Part shown: positions 8,327-17,900 of the stretch, one piece after another
Numbering within the stretch: position 1 is the first letter of the stretch
Layout of the letters: every line of letters starts with the position of its first letter
Assembly (NCBI RefSeq): GCF_040706555.1
Contig: NZ_JAPDRH010000002.1
Coordinates: forward strand, 248,001 to 312,000
Length of the DNA stretch: 64,000 nt
Origin: Lentisalinibacter salinarum
GTDB taxonomy: Bacteria > Pseudomonadota > Gammaproteobacteria > Steroidobacterales > Woeseiaceae
Direction of reading: 5' to 3'
The notes under the pieces: generated by a model
The model's database searches: none
What the model was told of the DNA's origin: nothing
Seen by the model: the letters and a program-made list of their open reading frames with translations, nothing else
Translations under genes and position numbers: made by a program

Positions 8327-9240
8327 GCGTCCGGCAACGGTGGCGGACGCTCCTTGAATTTGCGGTGTACCCACCAGTATTCGGCGGGCGCCTCGCGTAT
8401 CCACTCGCCCACCATCTTGTTGTAGCGTGCGGCATCGGCCGCCGGGTCGCCGGAGGGGAAATCCTCCAGCGGCGGATAGATGGTGATGCGGTAGCCGGCG
8501 TCGCCCGGCAGCCGGCGCGGGAACAGCGGCAGCACCACTGCCTTGCCGAGCTTCGCCAGCGCACTCGTGGCGGTATTGGTCATCGCCGGCTCACCCATGA
8601 ACGGGATCAGCTCCGACTGCTTGCGGCGGTAACTCTGGTCCGGCGCATACCAGACCGGCACCGCTTCGCGCAGGCTGCGCACCATGGTCTTGATGTCGCT
8701 CTTCTCGATGGTGCGCCGGGCCGAACGCTCGCGGCCGCGCCGCCAGATCTCGTTCACCAGCGGACTGCGGTGTTTGCGGTACACGGCATCGAAGGGCGGC
8801 AGGTTCATGTGCAGCACGGGGCCGCTGAACTCCAGCGTCGTGAAGTGGGCCGTGAGGAGTATGGCGCCGCGGCCCTGCTCGACCGCGCGATGCACGTGCT
8901 CGGCCCCCTCGATGGTGGCCAGCCGCGCGATGAAGGCGTCGCTGCGCCACCAGGCACTCGCCGTCTCCAGGAGCGACATGCCGAGGGAGCGGAAATGGGC
9001 GCGGGTCAGCGCCTCCACCTCGTCCGCCGACTTCTCCGGAAAGCACAGGCTGATGTTGCGCCGGGCCACGGCCACGCGTTTCGGCAGGAGCCTGGCGGTG
9101 AGCCCGCCCAGGGCGCGGCCGAGCCGCATCTGCGCCCGGTACGGCAGCAGGCAGGCCAGTCTCAGCACGCCGATACCGAGCCAGGTCGGCCAGTAGCGGG
9201 GATGCAGGAAGGCGGTAAGGCGGGCGCGGTCTTCGGACAT
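8299..9240 (-). CDS. LpxL/HtrB-family lipid A acyltransferase
   Basis: A 313-residue lysophospholipid acyltransferase of the lauroyl/myristoyl (HtrB) type, which transfers a secondary acyl chain onto lipid A at the inner-membrane inner face. A hydrophobic N-terminal segment (about residues 18-35) anchors it. The catalytic H-x4-D/E motif is seen as HFTTLE (His132, Glu137), and YAPDQSYRRKQSELIPFMGEPA with a later LPLFPRRLPGDAGYRI strand match the family's second and third blocks. Length is that of LpxL/LpxM proteins (about 300-320). It stands alone, convergent with the glycosyltransferase gene and followed upstream by a REP pair. Whether it adds laurate, myristate or another chain cannot be decided. 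Confidence 0.9.
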   Translation of the reverse strand: MSEDRARLTAFLHPRYWPTWLGIGVLRLACLLPYRAQMRLGRALGGLTARLLPKRVAVARRNISLCFPEKSADEVEALTRAHFRSLGMSLLETASAWWRSDAFIARLATIEGAEHVHRAVEQGRGAILLTAHFTTLEFSGPVLHMNLPPFDAVYRKHRSPLVNEIWRRGRERSARRTIEKSDIKTMVRSLREAVPVWYAPDQSYRRKQSELIPFMGEPAMTNTATSALAKLGKAVVLPLFPRRLPGDAGYRITIYPPLEDFPSGDPAADAARYNKMVGEWIREAPAEYWWVHRKFKERPPPLPDAYADLSDEI

Positions 9241-9275
9241 GGCAGCGCCAGTTTAGCCGCCCGCAGAGGATTAAT

Positions 9276-9347
9276 GTAGGAGGGCCTTCAGGCCCGAACC
9301 GTTCAGGCCCGAACCGTTTTCGGAATCGGGCCTGAAGGCCCTCCTAC
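9276..9347. repeat. REP-like inverted pair (GTAG palindrome)
   Basis: The left arm begins GTAGGAGGGCCTTCAGGCCC and the right arm is its reverse complement ending in CTCCTAC, so the pair can fold into one long hairpin; each arm is itself palindromic (GGGCC-TTCA-GGCCC). A 15-bp unit, TTCAGGCCCGAACCG, is duplicated in tandem at 9287-9316. It lies between the acyltransferase start and the stop of a TonB receptor. The same palindrome recurs at 11729, 55942, 56009, 60169 and 60389. Confidence 0.85.
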
Positions 9348-9352
9348 GTTTT

Positions 9353-11590
9353 TTAGTAGCGGAAACCCAGTGACAGCGACCAGGTCCTGGGATCGCCATA
9401 GTAGGCCGTCTGGATATTGCCGACGCTGGAGAACTCCTGCGCGTCGGTCTTGTAGACCTCGTCGCCGATGTTCTTGATGCCGGCTGTCACGTTCCAGCGC
9501 TCGTCCATGGAGGTCCACGCGGCGAGCGCGTTGAACAGCCAGTAATCGTCCTGCGTCAGCACGTCGCGGTTGTCCACGGACAGCCAGGCCTTGCCGCGGT
9601 AGTTGGCGTCCGCGCCCAGCGTCAGGCTGCCGTTCGCACCCAGGTCCAGGGTGTAAGTGGCTGCCAGACGCGCGGTCCAGTCAGGGGCGAACGGAGGTTC
9701 GTCGTCGGAGCGATCGTTGTCAGGCTGGCTGTCGTCGATGAACTCCTTGTAGTCGGCATCCAGATAACCGATCTGGGCAGCCAGATTCAGCTCATCCGTC
9801 ACCAGCCAGTTGGCTTCGACTTCCACGCCCCAGATATCGAGTTCGCCGGCGTTCAGCACCGGAAACGTGAACGACGGCACCGGCGCGTCGGGATCCACAA
9901 CCTCGGCGACGCGCGCCTGGAAGTCCTCGTACTGGCTGTAGAAGATCGCCGTGTTCAGCTGTAGCCGACCGTCAGCCATCGTGCGTTTGTTACCCACTTC
10001 GTAAGTCCAGACGTATTCCGGATCGAACGCACCGGTGTCACCCGGTGAATTGGCCCGGCCGTTGAAACCGCCGCTCTTGAAGCCACGCGAGATGCTGCCG
10101 TAGTACATGAGCTGATCGTTCACCTCATAGTCGAGGGCGAGCGTCGGCGTGATGGCATCCCAGCTGTCATCGTCCACGTAGACGAAAGGCGGCAGCGTCA
10201 GCGCCGGCAGGTTGGAGAATGTGCTCGTGGTGCGGAAGTACTCCTTGTCCTCGGTGGTATAGCGGATGCCGAACGTGGCCGACAGCTGGTCATTGAAGGC
10301 ATACGTTCCCTGGGCGAACAGCGCGTAGCTGTCCAGCGTCAGGTCGTCACCGATGGTGCGCAGGAAGTCGAGCGGAAGCCCGGCGAAGGCGAGGAAGTCA
10401 TCGGCGAAGGCAGCCTGATCAGAGCCTACGTTCTCGTGCAGGTAATAGAGCCCGGCGACGCCGGTGAAATCTCCCCCCGCGTCATACAGCAGCTGGAACT
10501 CCTGACTGATCTGCTCTTGGTCGAGCCCAACGAAGACGTCGCCGACCTCGAACACCGTCGCGTCGATGTCGATGTAGAAGTCCGTCTCCAGCCGCCGCCA
10601 GGCCGAGATCGACTTGGCCGTATAGGCGTCGTTCAGATCCCAGGTCAGCGTGAGGGAAGTGCCCCAGTGGGTGAGATCCTGGGCCGGATCGTTCGGCAGA
10701 ATCGAGGAAGCCTCGAAGTCGTACTCGGTGGTGGGCGCAGGCTGCAGGACCACCGTGCCGAGCGCGAGGTCCACCTGTTCCAGGTCGGACTCGAGTCGGC
10801 CCATGGTCAGCGCATTCTTCTGGCGCGTGGCGTCGACCGCCAGTATCGCCTCGAAATTCTCGGTCGGATCCCAGGCCAGCGCGAGGCGGCCGGAAGTGTT
10901 GTCCCGGTCGTTGTACTCACGCCCGCTGATCGGATCGTCCACCAGACCGTCGCGCTGGTCCATGAGGCCGGAGAAACTGACGGCCAGCGTGTCGGTGAGG
11001 CCGCCGGTGAGATAGAAGCGGCCTGCCGTGCGGCTGTAGTCGCCGACGGTCAGTTCGCCGCGTGCCTCGAACTCCTGGCTGGGCTTGCGGGTGACCAGAC
11101 GGATGGCGCCGGCAATCGTGTTCTTGCCGTACAGCGTGCCCTGGGGCCCGCGCAGCACCTCGATGCGCTCGATGTCATACAGCGAGAACAGCGCACCCTG
11201 GATGCGCGAGATGTAGACGTCGTCCAGATAGATGCCCACCGCCGGGTCGAACGTCTGCAGCGCGTCCGGCTGTCCGATGCCACGGATGAAGACATTGGCA
11301 CTGGAGGCCGATCCGCGGCCCTGCACCAGGTTAAGGTTGGGTACGGCACCCTGGATACCATCGAGCTGATCCGCCTGCAGTCGCTCGAGCTCACTGGCAT
11401 TGAAGGCGGAGATCGCGATCGGCACCGACTGCAGCGTCTCCTCGCGGCGACGTGCGGTCACGACGATCTCCTCGACGGCACGTGCGCCGTCGTCGGTCTG
11501 GGCCACGGCGACCGGACCGAAACCGGTCACGGGCAACGCGACGGCCAGAACTGCACCCAGTTTTCGGGCATAGCGGTAACGTAAAGACAT
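9353..11590 (-). CDS. TonB-dependent receptor (TetR regulon)
   Basis: A 745-residue TonB-dependent outer-membrane receptor of the type often annotated in organic-compound uptake loci. A signal peptide (LGAVLAVALPVTGFGPVAVAQ) is followed by a TonB box (EEIVVTARRREETLQSVPIAISAF), the plug (about 50-165, with NVFIRGIG, DDVYISR and RIEVLRGPQGTLYGKNTIAGAI) and a beta-barrel ending GFRY. It has no STN signalling domain. A GGGGGA lies about six bases before the ATG. Two TTCAAC-N4-GTTGAA-like palindromes lie 71-112 bp upstream and match two in front of the acyl-CoA ligase, so the nearby TetR protein probably controls it. The substrate is unknown; pairing with a ligase and a hydrolase suggests a carboxylic acid, ester or fatty compound. 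Confidence 0.93.
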   Translation of the reverse strand: MSLRYRYARKLGAVLAVALPVTGFGPVAVAQTDDGARAVEEIVVTARRREETLQSVPIAISAFNASELERLQADQLDGIQGAVPNLNLVQGRGSASSANVFIRGIGQPDALQTFDPAVGIYLDDVYISRIQGALFSLYDIERIEVLRGPQGTLYGKNTIAGAIRLVTRKPSQEFEARGELTVGDYSRTAGRFYLTGGLTDTLAVSFSGLMDQRDGLVDDPISGREYNDRDNTSGRLALAWDPTENFEAILAVDATRQKNALTMGRLESDLEQVDLALGTVVLQPAPTTEYDFEASSILPNDPAQDLTHWGTSLTLTWDLNDAYTAKSISAWRRLETDFYIDIDATVFEVGDVFVGLDQEQISQEFQLLYDAGGDFTGVAGLYYLHENVGSDQAAFADDFLAFAGLPLDFLRTIGDDLTLDSYALFAQGTYAFNDQLSATFGIRYTTEDKEYFRTTSTFSNLPALTLPPFVYVDDDSWDAITPTLALDYEVNDQLMYYGSISRGFKSGGFNGRANSPGDTGAFDPEYVWTYEVGNKRTMADGRLQLNTAIFYSQYEDFQARVAEVVDPDAPVPSFTFPVLNAGELDIWGVEVEANWLVTDELNLAAQIGYLDADYKEFIDDSQPDNDRSDDEPPFAPDWTARLAATYTLDLGANGSLTLGADANYRGKAWLSVDNRDVLTQDDYWLFNALAAWTSMDERWNVTAGIKNIGDEVYKTDAQEFSSVGNIQTAYYGDPRTWSLSLGFRY

Positions 11591-11660
11591 GGAAGATCCC
11601 CCGTTGGTTGTATAAGCGGCACCTTAGTGCCTGCCCGCGCTCGGGCCGTTGCAGCCGTAA

Positions 11661-11702
11661 TTCAACGAACGCTGAATGAATCCTATTTCAACGGTGGTTG
11701 AA
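11661..11702. promoter_or_regulatory. Two predicted TetR operators upstream of the TonB receptor
   Basis: Site A, TTCAACGAACGCTGAA (11661-11676), differs from a perfect 6-4-6 palindrome by one base; site B, TTCAACGGTGGTTGAA (11687-11702), is perfect. Their starts are 26 bp apart. The same TTCAAC-N4-GTTGAA pattern occurs twice between tetR and the ligase gene, which is the main reason for assigning them to the TetR protein encoded in between. Confidence 0.75.
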
Positions 11703-11728
11703 TTACAAGACCGCAGACCCGGCGCGTG

Positions 11729-11784
11729 GTAGGAGGGCCTTCAGGCCCGATTGCGGCGGGGATCGGGGATAAATCCCCTCCTAC
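11729..11784. repeat. REP-like inverted pair overlapping the tetR stop codon
   Basis: The left arm is a standard copy (GTAGGAGGGCCTTCAGGCCC); the right arm is a diverged copy ending ATCCCCTCCTAC. Read on the minus strand, the right arm's GTAG head supplies the TAG that ends tetR (11781-11783). It may also serve as the terminator of tetR. Confidence 0.75.
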
Positions 11785-12431
11785 CCTTCTGCCAGAGCGC
11801 GGAAGCCGGCGGCCACGAAGCGCGGCATGCGCTCGCTGATGGCCTCCATGTCCGTGGAGCGGCACAGTCCGCCGGACAGGTTGTCGATGCGGCCGGTCTC
11901 GGCGAAGGTGAGGGTCAGTGCGCCGGAGAGGAAGTGATAGGACCAGTAAATCTCGGCGTCGGACCACTCCGGCTTCGCCCGCATCAGCGCCTCGAGGAAG
12001 CGCTTGACCAGCGGATCGAAGAAGCGGGTCATGAGTTCGCCGCCCCACTCCGGCGAGTTGTTGATCTGGGCGATCAGCGCGAAGTAGTGCTTCCACTTCT
12101 CGTGGTCTTCCACCAGCAGCTGCAGCAGCGGGTTGGTGAAGGCGGCAATGATCTCCTCCACGCTCGGCTGGTCGTCGGTGTGGCGTGCCTCGACCTCCTC
12201 CAGCGCCTGCAGACGGATGGCATTCACGACCTCCGCATGCCGCAGCAGCACGGCGTCGAAGAGGTCGCGCTTGGACTTGAAGTGGTAGTAGGCAAGTGCG
12301 ACGTCGGCCCCGGCCTTGCGCATGATCTGGCGCACGGTAACACCGTCGAAACCGTGCTGGGCGAACAACTCCTCGGCTGCGTTCAGTATGCGTTCCCGGG
12401 TCGCTTCGGTCTTGCGCTGCTTCTTCGCCAT
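11781..12431 (-). CDS. TetR/AcrR-family transcriptional regulator
   Basis: A 216-residue TetR-type repressor. The N-terminal helix-turn-helix spans about residues 10-55 (ATRERILNAAEELFAQHGFDGVTVRQIMRKAGADVALAYYHFKSKRDLFDAVL), and the rest is an all-helical ligand-binding/dimerisation domain similar to the C-terminal domain seen in CerR/YbiH-like regulators (EWGGELMTRFFDPLVKRFLEALMRAKPEWSDAEIYWSYHFLSGALT). The ATG at 12431 has GGTGA at a good distance and is preferred to a GTG three codons earlier. The four matching palindromes around 11.68 and 12.5 kb indicate that it controls the TonB receptor, itself and the ligase-hydrolase operon. The inducer is unknown, perhaps an acyl-CoA or the transported acid. 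Confidence 0.92.
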   Translation of the reverse strand: MAKKQRKTEATRERILNAAEELFAQHGFDGVTVRQIMRKAGADVALAYYHFKSKRDLFDAVLLRHAEVVNAIRLQALEEVEARHTDDQPSVEEIIAAFTNPLLQLLVEDHEKWKHYFALIAQINNSPEWGGELMTRFFDPLVKRFLEALMRAKPEWSDAEIYWSYHFLSGALTLTFAETGRIDNLSGGLCRSTDMEAISERMPRFVAAGFRALAEG

Positions 12432-12484
12432 CCAGATCACCGTGCGGTCAGTGCTTCTGCATTCTAGGGGGCGCCCCCTTGCAA

Positions 12485-12522
12485 TTCAACAAATGTTGAA
12501 ATAGGCTTCAACGAGCGTTGAA
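12485..12522. promoter_or_regulatory. Two predicted TetR operators in the tetR/ligase divergent promoter
   Basis: TTCAACAAATGTTGAA (12485-12500) and TTCAACGAGCGTTGAA (12507-12522) are both perfect 6-4-6 palindromes whose starts are 22 bp apart, about two helical turns. They sit between the tetR ATG and the ligase ATG, where a repressor could block both divergent promoters. Confidence 0.8.
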
Positions 12523-12545
12523 ATTCATGCGAGGGGGGATCGCAT

Positions 12546-14105
12546 ATGGCCTGGTTCCGCGCCGGGGAAGCCTATCTGCCCGACATCATCGATCTGAACG
12601 CCCGCTGGCTCGCGAGCAAGCCGGCGGTGATCTGCAATGGGGAAACGCTCACCTGGTCTGCCTATCGGAAGCGCCTCGGGCGCGTCGCCGCGGGCCTGGC
12701 GGCGCTCGGCCTCGAACCCGGGGACCGGGTGATCGTCCTGATGCGCAACGGCCTGGAGATGGCCGAAGCCCAGTTCGGCGCGATCTACGGCGGCTTCGTC
12801 GCCGTGCCTTTGAACGTCTCGGTGAGCGACGACGGGATACTCACCCTCATCCGCGACAGCGGCGCCAGGGCGGTCATCGCCTCCCACGAGCACGTGCAGC
12901 GGCTGGCGGAAATGAGCGACGAGCTGCCCGAAGAACTTGCCGGCCGCATGATTGGCCACGGCGCATCTGCCGGGGGGTTCACCCACTACGCCGAGTGGCG
13001 GGATCATCACCCGCCGCGTGAGAGCGGGTTTCCCGTGAGCGCGGACCACGAGTGCAACATCATCTACAGCTCCGGTACCACCGGCCTGCCGAAAGGCATC
13101 GTGCATTCCCACCAGTGCCGGGCGGCCTGGGCGTACGACATGGCGCTGGCGCTGCGCTATCACGGCGGCGCGCGCACGCTGTGCTCGCTGGGCCTCTACT
13201 CCAACATCACCTGGGTGGCGATGCTCGCCACCTTCTGGTGCGGCGGCACCATCGTGGTCATGCCGACCTTCGACGTAGAGCGATTCCTCTCCACGGTCGC
13301 GGGAGAAGGCATCACTCACTCCGCCATGGTGCCGGTTCAGTTCCAGCGCATCCTCGAGCATGCCGCCTTCGGGCAATATGACCTTTCGAGTCTGCACAGC
13401 CTGATGTGCTGCGGCTCGCCGCTGCACGAATCGCTGAAGCAGCGGATCTACGACGAGATCTGCTCCGACTTCATCGAACTCTACGGCCTCACGGAAGGAC
13501 TGGTCACGACGCTGCAGCCGGAGGATGCGGCCCTGCGCATGAATTCCGTGGGCCGGCCCTGCCCGGGGCAGGACCTCGTGATCCTGGGCAACGAAGACGA
13601 GGTGATGCCGGCCGGAGAGCCGGGCGAGATCGTCGGCTACGGCCGGCTGCTGATGACCGGCTACCTGAACCGGGACGACGCCAACGAGGAGTCCACCTGG
13701 ACCGATGCAGAAGGCCGGCGCTGGCTGCGCACGGGCGACATCGGCCGCCTGGACGAGGAAGGCTTCCTGTACCTGGTCGACCGCAAGAAGGACATGATCC
13801 TGTCCGGCGCCCAGAATATCTATCCCGCCGACATCGAGGCCGTGGCCGCGCGCCACCCCGATGTGGCGGACGTGGCGGTGATCGGCGTGCCCAGCGAAAA
13901 ATGGGGCGAGACGCCGCTCGCGGTGGTGGTGCCGGCAGCCGATGCCAACATCGACGCGGAGGCCCTCGCAGGCTGGATCAACGAACGGGTAGGCAGGCAG
14001 CAGCGGGTGGCCGGCGTGGCTTTCGTGGACGAGCTGCCCCGCAATCCCAACGGCAAGGTTCTGAAGCGTGAGCTGCGCGAGGACTACGCGAATTCGACCT
14101 TCTGA
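12546..14105 (+). CDS. AMP-forming acyl-CoA synthetase / carboxylate-CoA ligase
   Basis: A 519-residue member of the ANL superfamily that would activate a carboxylic acid with ATP and CoA. Visible motifs: the P-loop-like NIIYSSGTTGLPKGIVHSH (about 170-188), the ELYGLTEG adenine-binding block (about 310), the hinge region YLVDRKKDMILSGAQNIYPADIE (about 408-430) and the C-terminal catalytic lysine in NPNGKVLKREL (about 502). The ATG follows GAGGGGGGAT. It overlaps nothing and is followed after 10 bp by an alpha/beta hydrolase gene, so the two form an operon under the two TetR operators just upstream. Substrate chain type cannot be read from the sequence; fatty, aromatic or cyclic acids are all possible. 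Confidence 0.93.
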   Translation: MAWFRAGEAYLPDIIDLNARWLASKPAVICNGETLTWSAYRKRLGRVAAGLAALGLEPGDRVIVLMRNGLEMAEAQFGAIYGGFVAVPLNVSVSDDGILTLIRDSGARAVIASHEHVQRLAEMSDELPEELAGRMIGHGASAGGFTHYAEWRDHHPPRESGFPVSADHECNIIYSSGTTGLPKGIVHSHQCRAAWAYDMALALRYHGGARTLCSLGLYSNITWVAMLATFWCGGTIVVMPTFDVERFLSTVAGEGITHSAMVPVQFQRILEHAAFGQYDLSSLHSLMCCGSPLHESLKQRIYDEICSDFIELYGLTEGLVTTLQPEDAALRMNSVGRPCPGQDLVILGNEDEVMPAGEPGEIVGYGRLLMTGYLNRDDANEESTWTDAEGRRWLRTGDIGRLDEEGFLYLVDRKKDMILSGAQNIYPADIEAVAARHPDVADVAVIGVPSEKWGETPLAVVVPAADANIDAEALAGWINERVGRQQRVAGVAFVDELPRNPNGKVLKRELREDYANSTF

Positions 14106-14115
14106 GGCCCGACCC

Positions 14116-14991
14116 ATGACCGACCACAGTCATTACAGCGACGAGTACTTCGAGAGCGAGGACGGCCTGCGCCTCCATTACCGGGACTACCGCCCGCAGG
14201 GCGGTGACGATGGCCGGCCGCCGGTCTTCTGCCTGCCGGGCCTCACCCGCAATAGCCGGGACTTCGAGACCATTGCCGATCACCTGTCACACGACCTGTC
14301 ACCCGGACGCCGGGTGATCTCGCCGGACTTCCGCGGCCGCGGCCTGTCCGACTACGACCGCGAATGGCGGAACTATCATCCGCTCACCTACGTGCGCGAC
14401 GTGGAGAAGCTGGTCGCGGAACTCGGCCTCGAGCGGATCGTGTGCCTGGGCACCTCCCTGGGCGGGCTGGTCTCCATGGCACTGAATCACCGGCAGCCGA
14501 AGCTGGTGGACCGGGTCATCCTGAACGACGTCGGTCCCGAGATCGCGCCGGAAGGCCTGGCCCGCATCATGGGCTACGCGGGCAGGACGCCGGATATCCG
14601 CTCCTGGGAGGATGCCGTCGCGCTGTCGAAGGCGAACTACGGCGTCGCCTATCCCGACCTCAGCGACGAGGAATGGCTCGCCTACGCGCGCACCGGCTAC
14701 CGGGAGGACGAGCACGGTGTGCCGCGGCTCGACTGCGACCCTAAGATCGGCGATGCGCTGCGCGAGGTCGGCGGCGAACTGGAGGATCCCTGGGTGCTGT
14801 TCGCAGGCCTCGCGGAAACCCCGACGCTGCTGATCCACGGCGTGCTCTCCGACATCCTCACCGACGAGATCGTCGCGAAGATGCGCGCCGCGAAACCGGA
14901 CCTTGAGGTCGTGCCCGTACCGAACCGCGGCCACGCGCCGATGCTGAACGAACCGGCGTCCATCGCCGGCATCGACGCCTTCCTCGCCTGA
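14116..14991 (+). CDS. Alpha/beta-fold hydrolase
   Basis: A 291-residue soluble alpha/beta hydrolase. The oxyanion/cap start is seen in PPVFCLPGLTRNSRDFE, the nucleophile elbow in CLGTSLGGLVS (Ser about 114) and the catalytic histidine in NRGHAPMLNEP near the C-terminus; the acidic residue is probably Asp in LLIHGVLSDILTDE. The reading frame is open further upstream but would overlap the ligase gene; the ATG at 14116, 10 bp after that gene, is the natural start. Co-transcription with an acyl-CoA ligase and co-regulation with a TonB receptor suggest that it opens an ester, lactone or ring product before or after CoA activation, but this is inference. Haloalkane dehalogenase-like or esterase activities are alternatives. 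Confidence 0.88.
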   Translation: MTDHSHYSDEYFESEDGLRLHYRDYRPQGGDDGRPPVFCLPGLTRNSRDFETIADHLSHDLSPGRRVISPDFRGRGLSDYDREWRNYHPLTYVRDVEKLVAELGLERIVCLGTSLGGLVSMALNHRQPKLVDRVILNDVGPEIAPEGLARIMGYAGRTPDIRSWEDAVALSKANYGVAYPDLSDEEWLAYARTGYREDEHGVPRLDCDPKIGDALREVGGELEDPWVLFAGLAETPTLLIHGVLSDILTDEIVAKMRAAKPDLEVVPVPNRGHAPMLNEPASIAGIDAFLA

Positions 14992-14998
14992 GCCGGCC

Positions 14999-17900
14999 TT
15001 ACTCGAACTCGATCAGCAGATCTTTCGCCTCGACCTGGGCACCGGGGCCGGCGACCACCCGCTTCACGGTGCCCTCTCGCTCGGCCGAGACCGCGGTCTC
15101 CATCTTCATGGCTTCCATGGTCAGCAGCGGATCGCCCCGCTCCACCTTCTGGCCTGGTTCGACTGCGACGGAGACGATCAGGCCCGGCATCGGCGCGGCG
15201 ACGTGTTTCGGGTTGGACAGGTCGGCACGCTCGTGCATGACCTTGTCGTGGGCCAGCGCGTTGTCGGCGATGCGCACCGAGGCCGGCCAGCCGTTCACCT
15301 CGAAGAACAGGTGGCGCACGCCCTCGGGGTCCGCTTCGGAAGCCGTGAGATAACGGATCACCGCCTGGCGCCCGTCCTCGACGATGGTGACCGTGATGTC
15401 CTCGCCGGGCTCCATGCCGTAGAAGAACACGTGAGTCGGCAGGACGCTCACGTCGCCGTACTCCTGCCAGTGGGCCTCGAACTCGCCGAAGACCTTCGGA
15501 TACATGTTGTGGCTGGCCAGATCCAGCTCCGAGGCCGGCCGGCCGATGGTCTCGGACAGCTTCTCGCGTTCCGCCTCGAGATCCACCGGCTCCAGATGCT
15601 TGCCCGGCCGGTCGGTGAGCGGTTTCTTCCCGCGCAGCACCTTCTTCTGCAGGTCGCGCGGGAAACCGCCGGGTGGCTGGCCGAGCTCGCCGGCGAAGAG
15701 AGCCACCACCGAGTCGGGGAAGGAGATGTCACGCTCCGGGTCGCAGACCTGCTCGATGGTGATGTCCTGGGTGACCATCATCAGCGCCATGTCGCCCACC
15801 ACTTTCGAGGACGGCGTCACCTTGACGATGTCGCCGAAGGCCTGGTTCACGTCGGCATAGGCCCGCGCGACCTCGTGCCACCGCCGGCCGATGCCGAGCG
15901 AGTTCGCCTGTTCCTTGAGATTGGTGAACTGGCCGCCGGGCATCTCGTGCAGATAGACCTCGGAGGCGCCCGCGCGGATGTCGGGCTCGAACGCGGCGTA
16001 CTGGCCGCGCACCTGCTCCCAGTAATTGGACAGGGTGCGGATGTGGGTCTCGTCCAGGCCGGTGTCGTGATCGGTGAATTTCAGCGCCGCCACCGCCGAG
16101 CCCATGCAGGGCTGGGAGGTGAGGCCGCTCATGGCGTCCATCGCGGTGTCGAAGGCATCCACTCCGGCGGCCACCGCCGCGAGGATGCTGGAGACGGCGG
16201 CACCGCTGGTGTCGTGGGTATGGAAGTGGATGGGCAGGCCGATCTCCTGCTTCAGCGCCGTTATCAGCTTCGTCGCGGCCGCGGGCTTCAGCAGCCCGGC
16301 CATGTCCTTGATGGCCAGGATGTGGGCGCCCGCGGCCTCGAGCTCCTTCGCCAGCTCCACGTAATAGGCCAGGTCGTAATTGGGGCGGCCAGGGTCCAGG
16401 ATGTCACCGGTGTAGCAGATGGCCGCCTCGGCGATCTTGCCGGTCTCGCGCACGCTGTCGATGGCGACGCGCATGTTTTCCACCCAGTTCAGGCAGTCGA
16501 AGATGCGGAAGACGTCGACGCCCGCCTCCGCCGCCCGGTGGGTGAAGTGGCGCACCACGTTGTCCGGGTAGTTGGTGTAGCCGACGCCGTTCGATGCCCG
16601 GAGCAGCATCTGCTGCATGAGATTCGGCATGGCCTCGGAGAGATCGGCCAGCCGCTGCCACGGGTCTTCCTTCAGGAAGCGCATGGCGACGTCGAAGGTG
16701 GCGCCGCCCCAGGACTCCACGGAGAAAAGGCCGGGCATGAGCCGCGCGTAGTGGGGCGCGATCCGCAGCATGTCGATCGAGCGCATGCGGGTGGCGAGCA
16801 GCGACTGGTGGGCGTCGCGGAACGTGGTGTCGGTCACCACCGGCACCGGCTGTTCCTTCAGCCAGCGGGCGACCGCCTCGGGGCCGTCGCGCTCCAGAAT
16901 CTGGCGAACGCCGTCGGCGACCGGGAGGTCCGGCACCGGCGGCGGCTCGGGCGCCCGGCGGCTCGCCGGCCGCGCGCGGCCCTCCACCTGGGCGTTGCCG
17001 TTGACGATCACCTCGCCGATGTAGTGGACGAGCTTGGTCGCGTGGGTCTGCGGCAGCGGCAGGTCGAGCAGCTCCGGCGTCTCGTCGATGAAGCGGGTGT
17101 TGTAATCGGCCTCGAGGAATCGCGGGTGGGTCACCAGGCCCTGCAGGAACTCGAGGTTGGTCTCCACGCCGCGCACGCGGAATTCGCCGAGCGCACGGCG
17201 CATGCGATGGACGGCCTCCAGGTCGTTCTGACCCGATGCGGTGACCTTCACCAGCAGACTGTCGTAATGACGCGTGATGACCGCGCCCGAATACGCGGTG
17301 CCCGCGTCCAGGCGGATGCCCGGGCCCGCCGGGCTGCGGTAGGCGACGATGCGGCCGAAATCCGGGATGAAGTTGTTGCGCGGATCCTCGGTGGTCACCC
17401 GGCACTGCAGCGCCGAGCCGCGCATGCGGATGTCGGCCTGCGCCGGGATGCCGCAGGTGTCGGGGTCGCCGATGCGCCCGCCGGCGGCGATCTGGATCTG
17501 ACTCTTGACGATGTCGAGTCCGGTCACCTGCTCCGTGACGGTGTGCTCCACCTGCACCCGCGGGTTGACCTCGATGAAGTAGAAGGCGCCGGTGTCGACG
17601 TCCTGCAGGAACTCGACGGTGCCCGCATTGGTGTAGTCGACCGAGCGGGCTAGCCGCAGTGCGGCGTTGCAGATGTCCTCCCGGGCCGCGTCATCCAGGT
17701 AGGGCGCCGGCGCGCGTTCCACCACCTTCTGGTGACGGCGCTGCACGCTGCAGTCCCGCTCGAACAGGTGCACCACGTTGCCGTGCTCGTCGCCCAGCAC
17801 CTGCACCTCGACATGGCGAGCGCGGCGCACCAGTTTCTCCAGGTACACCTCGTCGTTGCCGAAGGCGGCCTTCGCCTCACGGCGCGCCATTTCGATCTGG

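Noticed and set aside
15203..17653. 816-codon plus-strand open frame
   Set aside because: Antisense to pyruvate carboxylase; no domain and composition of a shadow frame.
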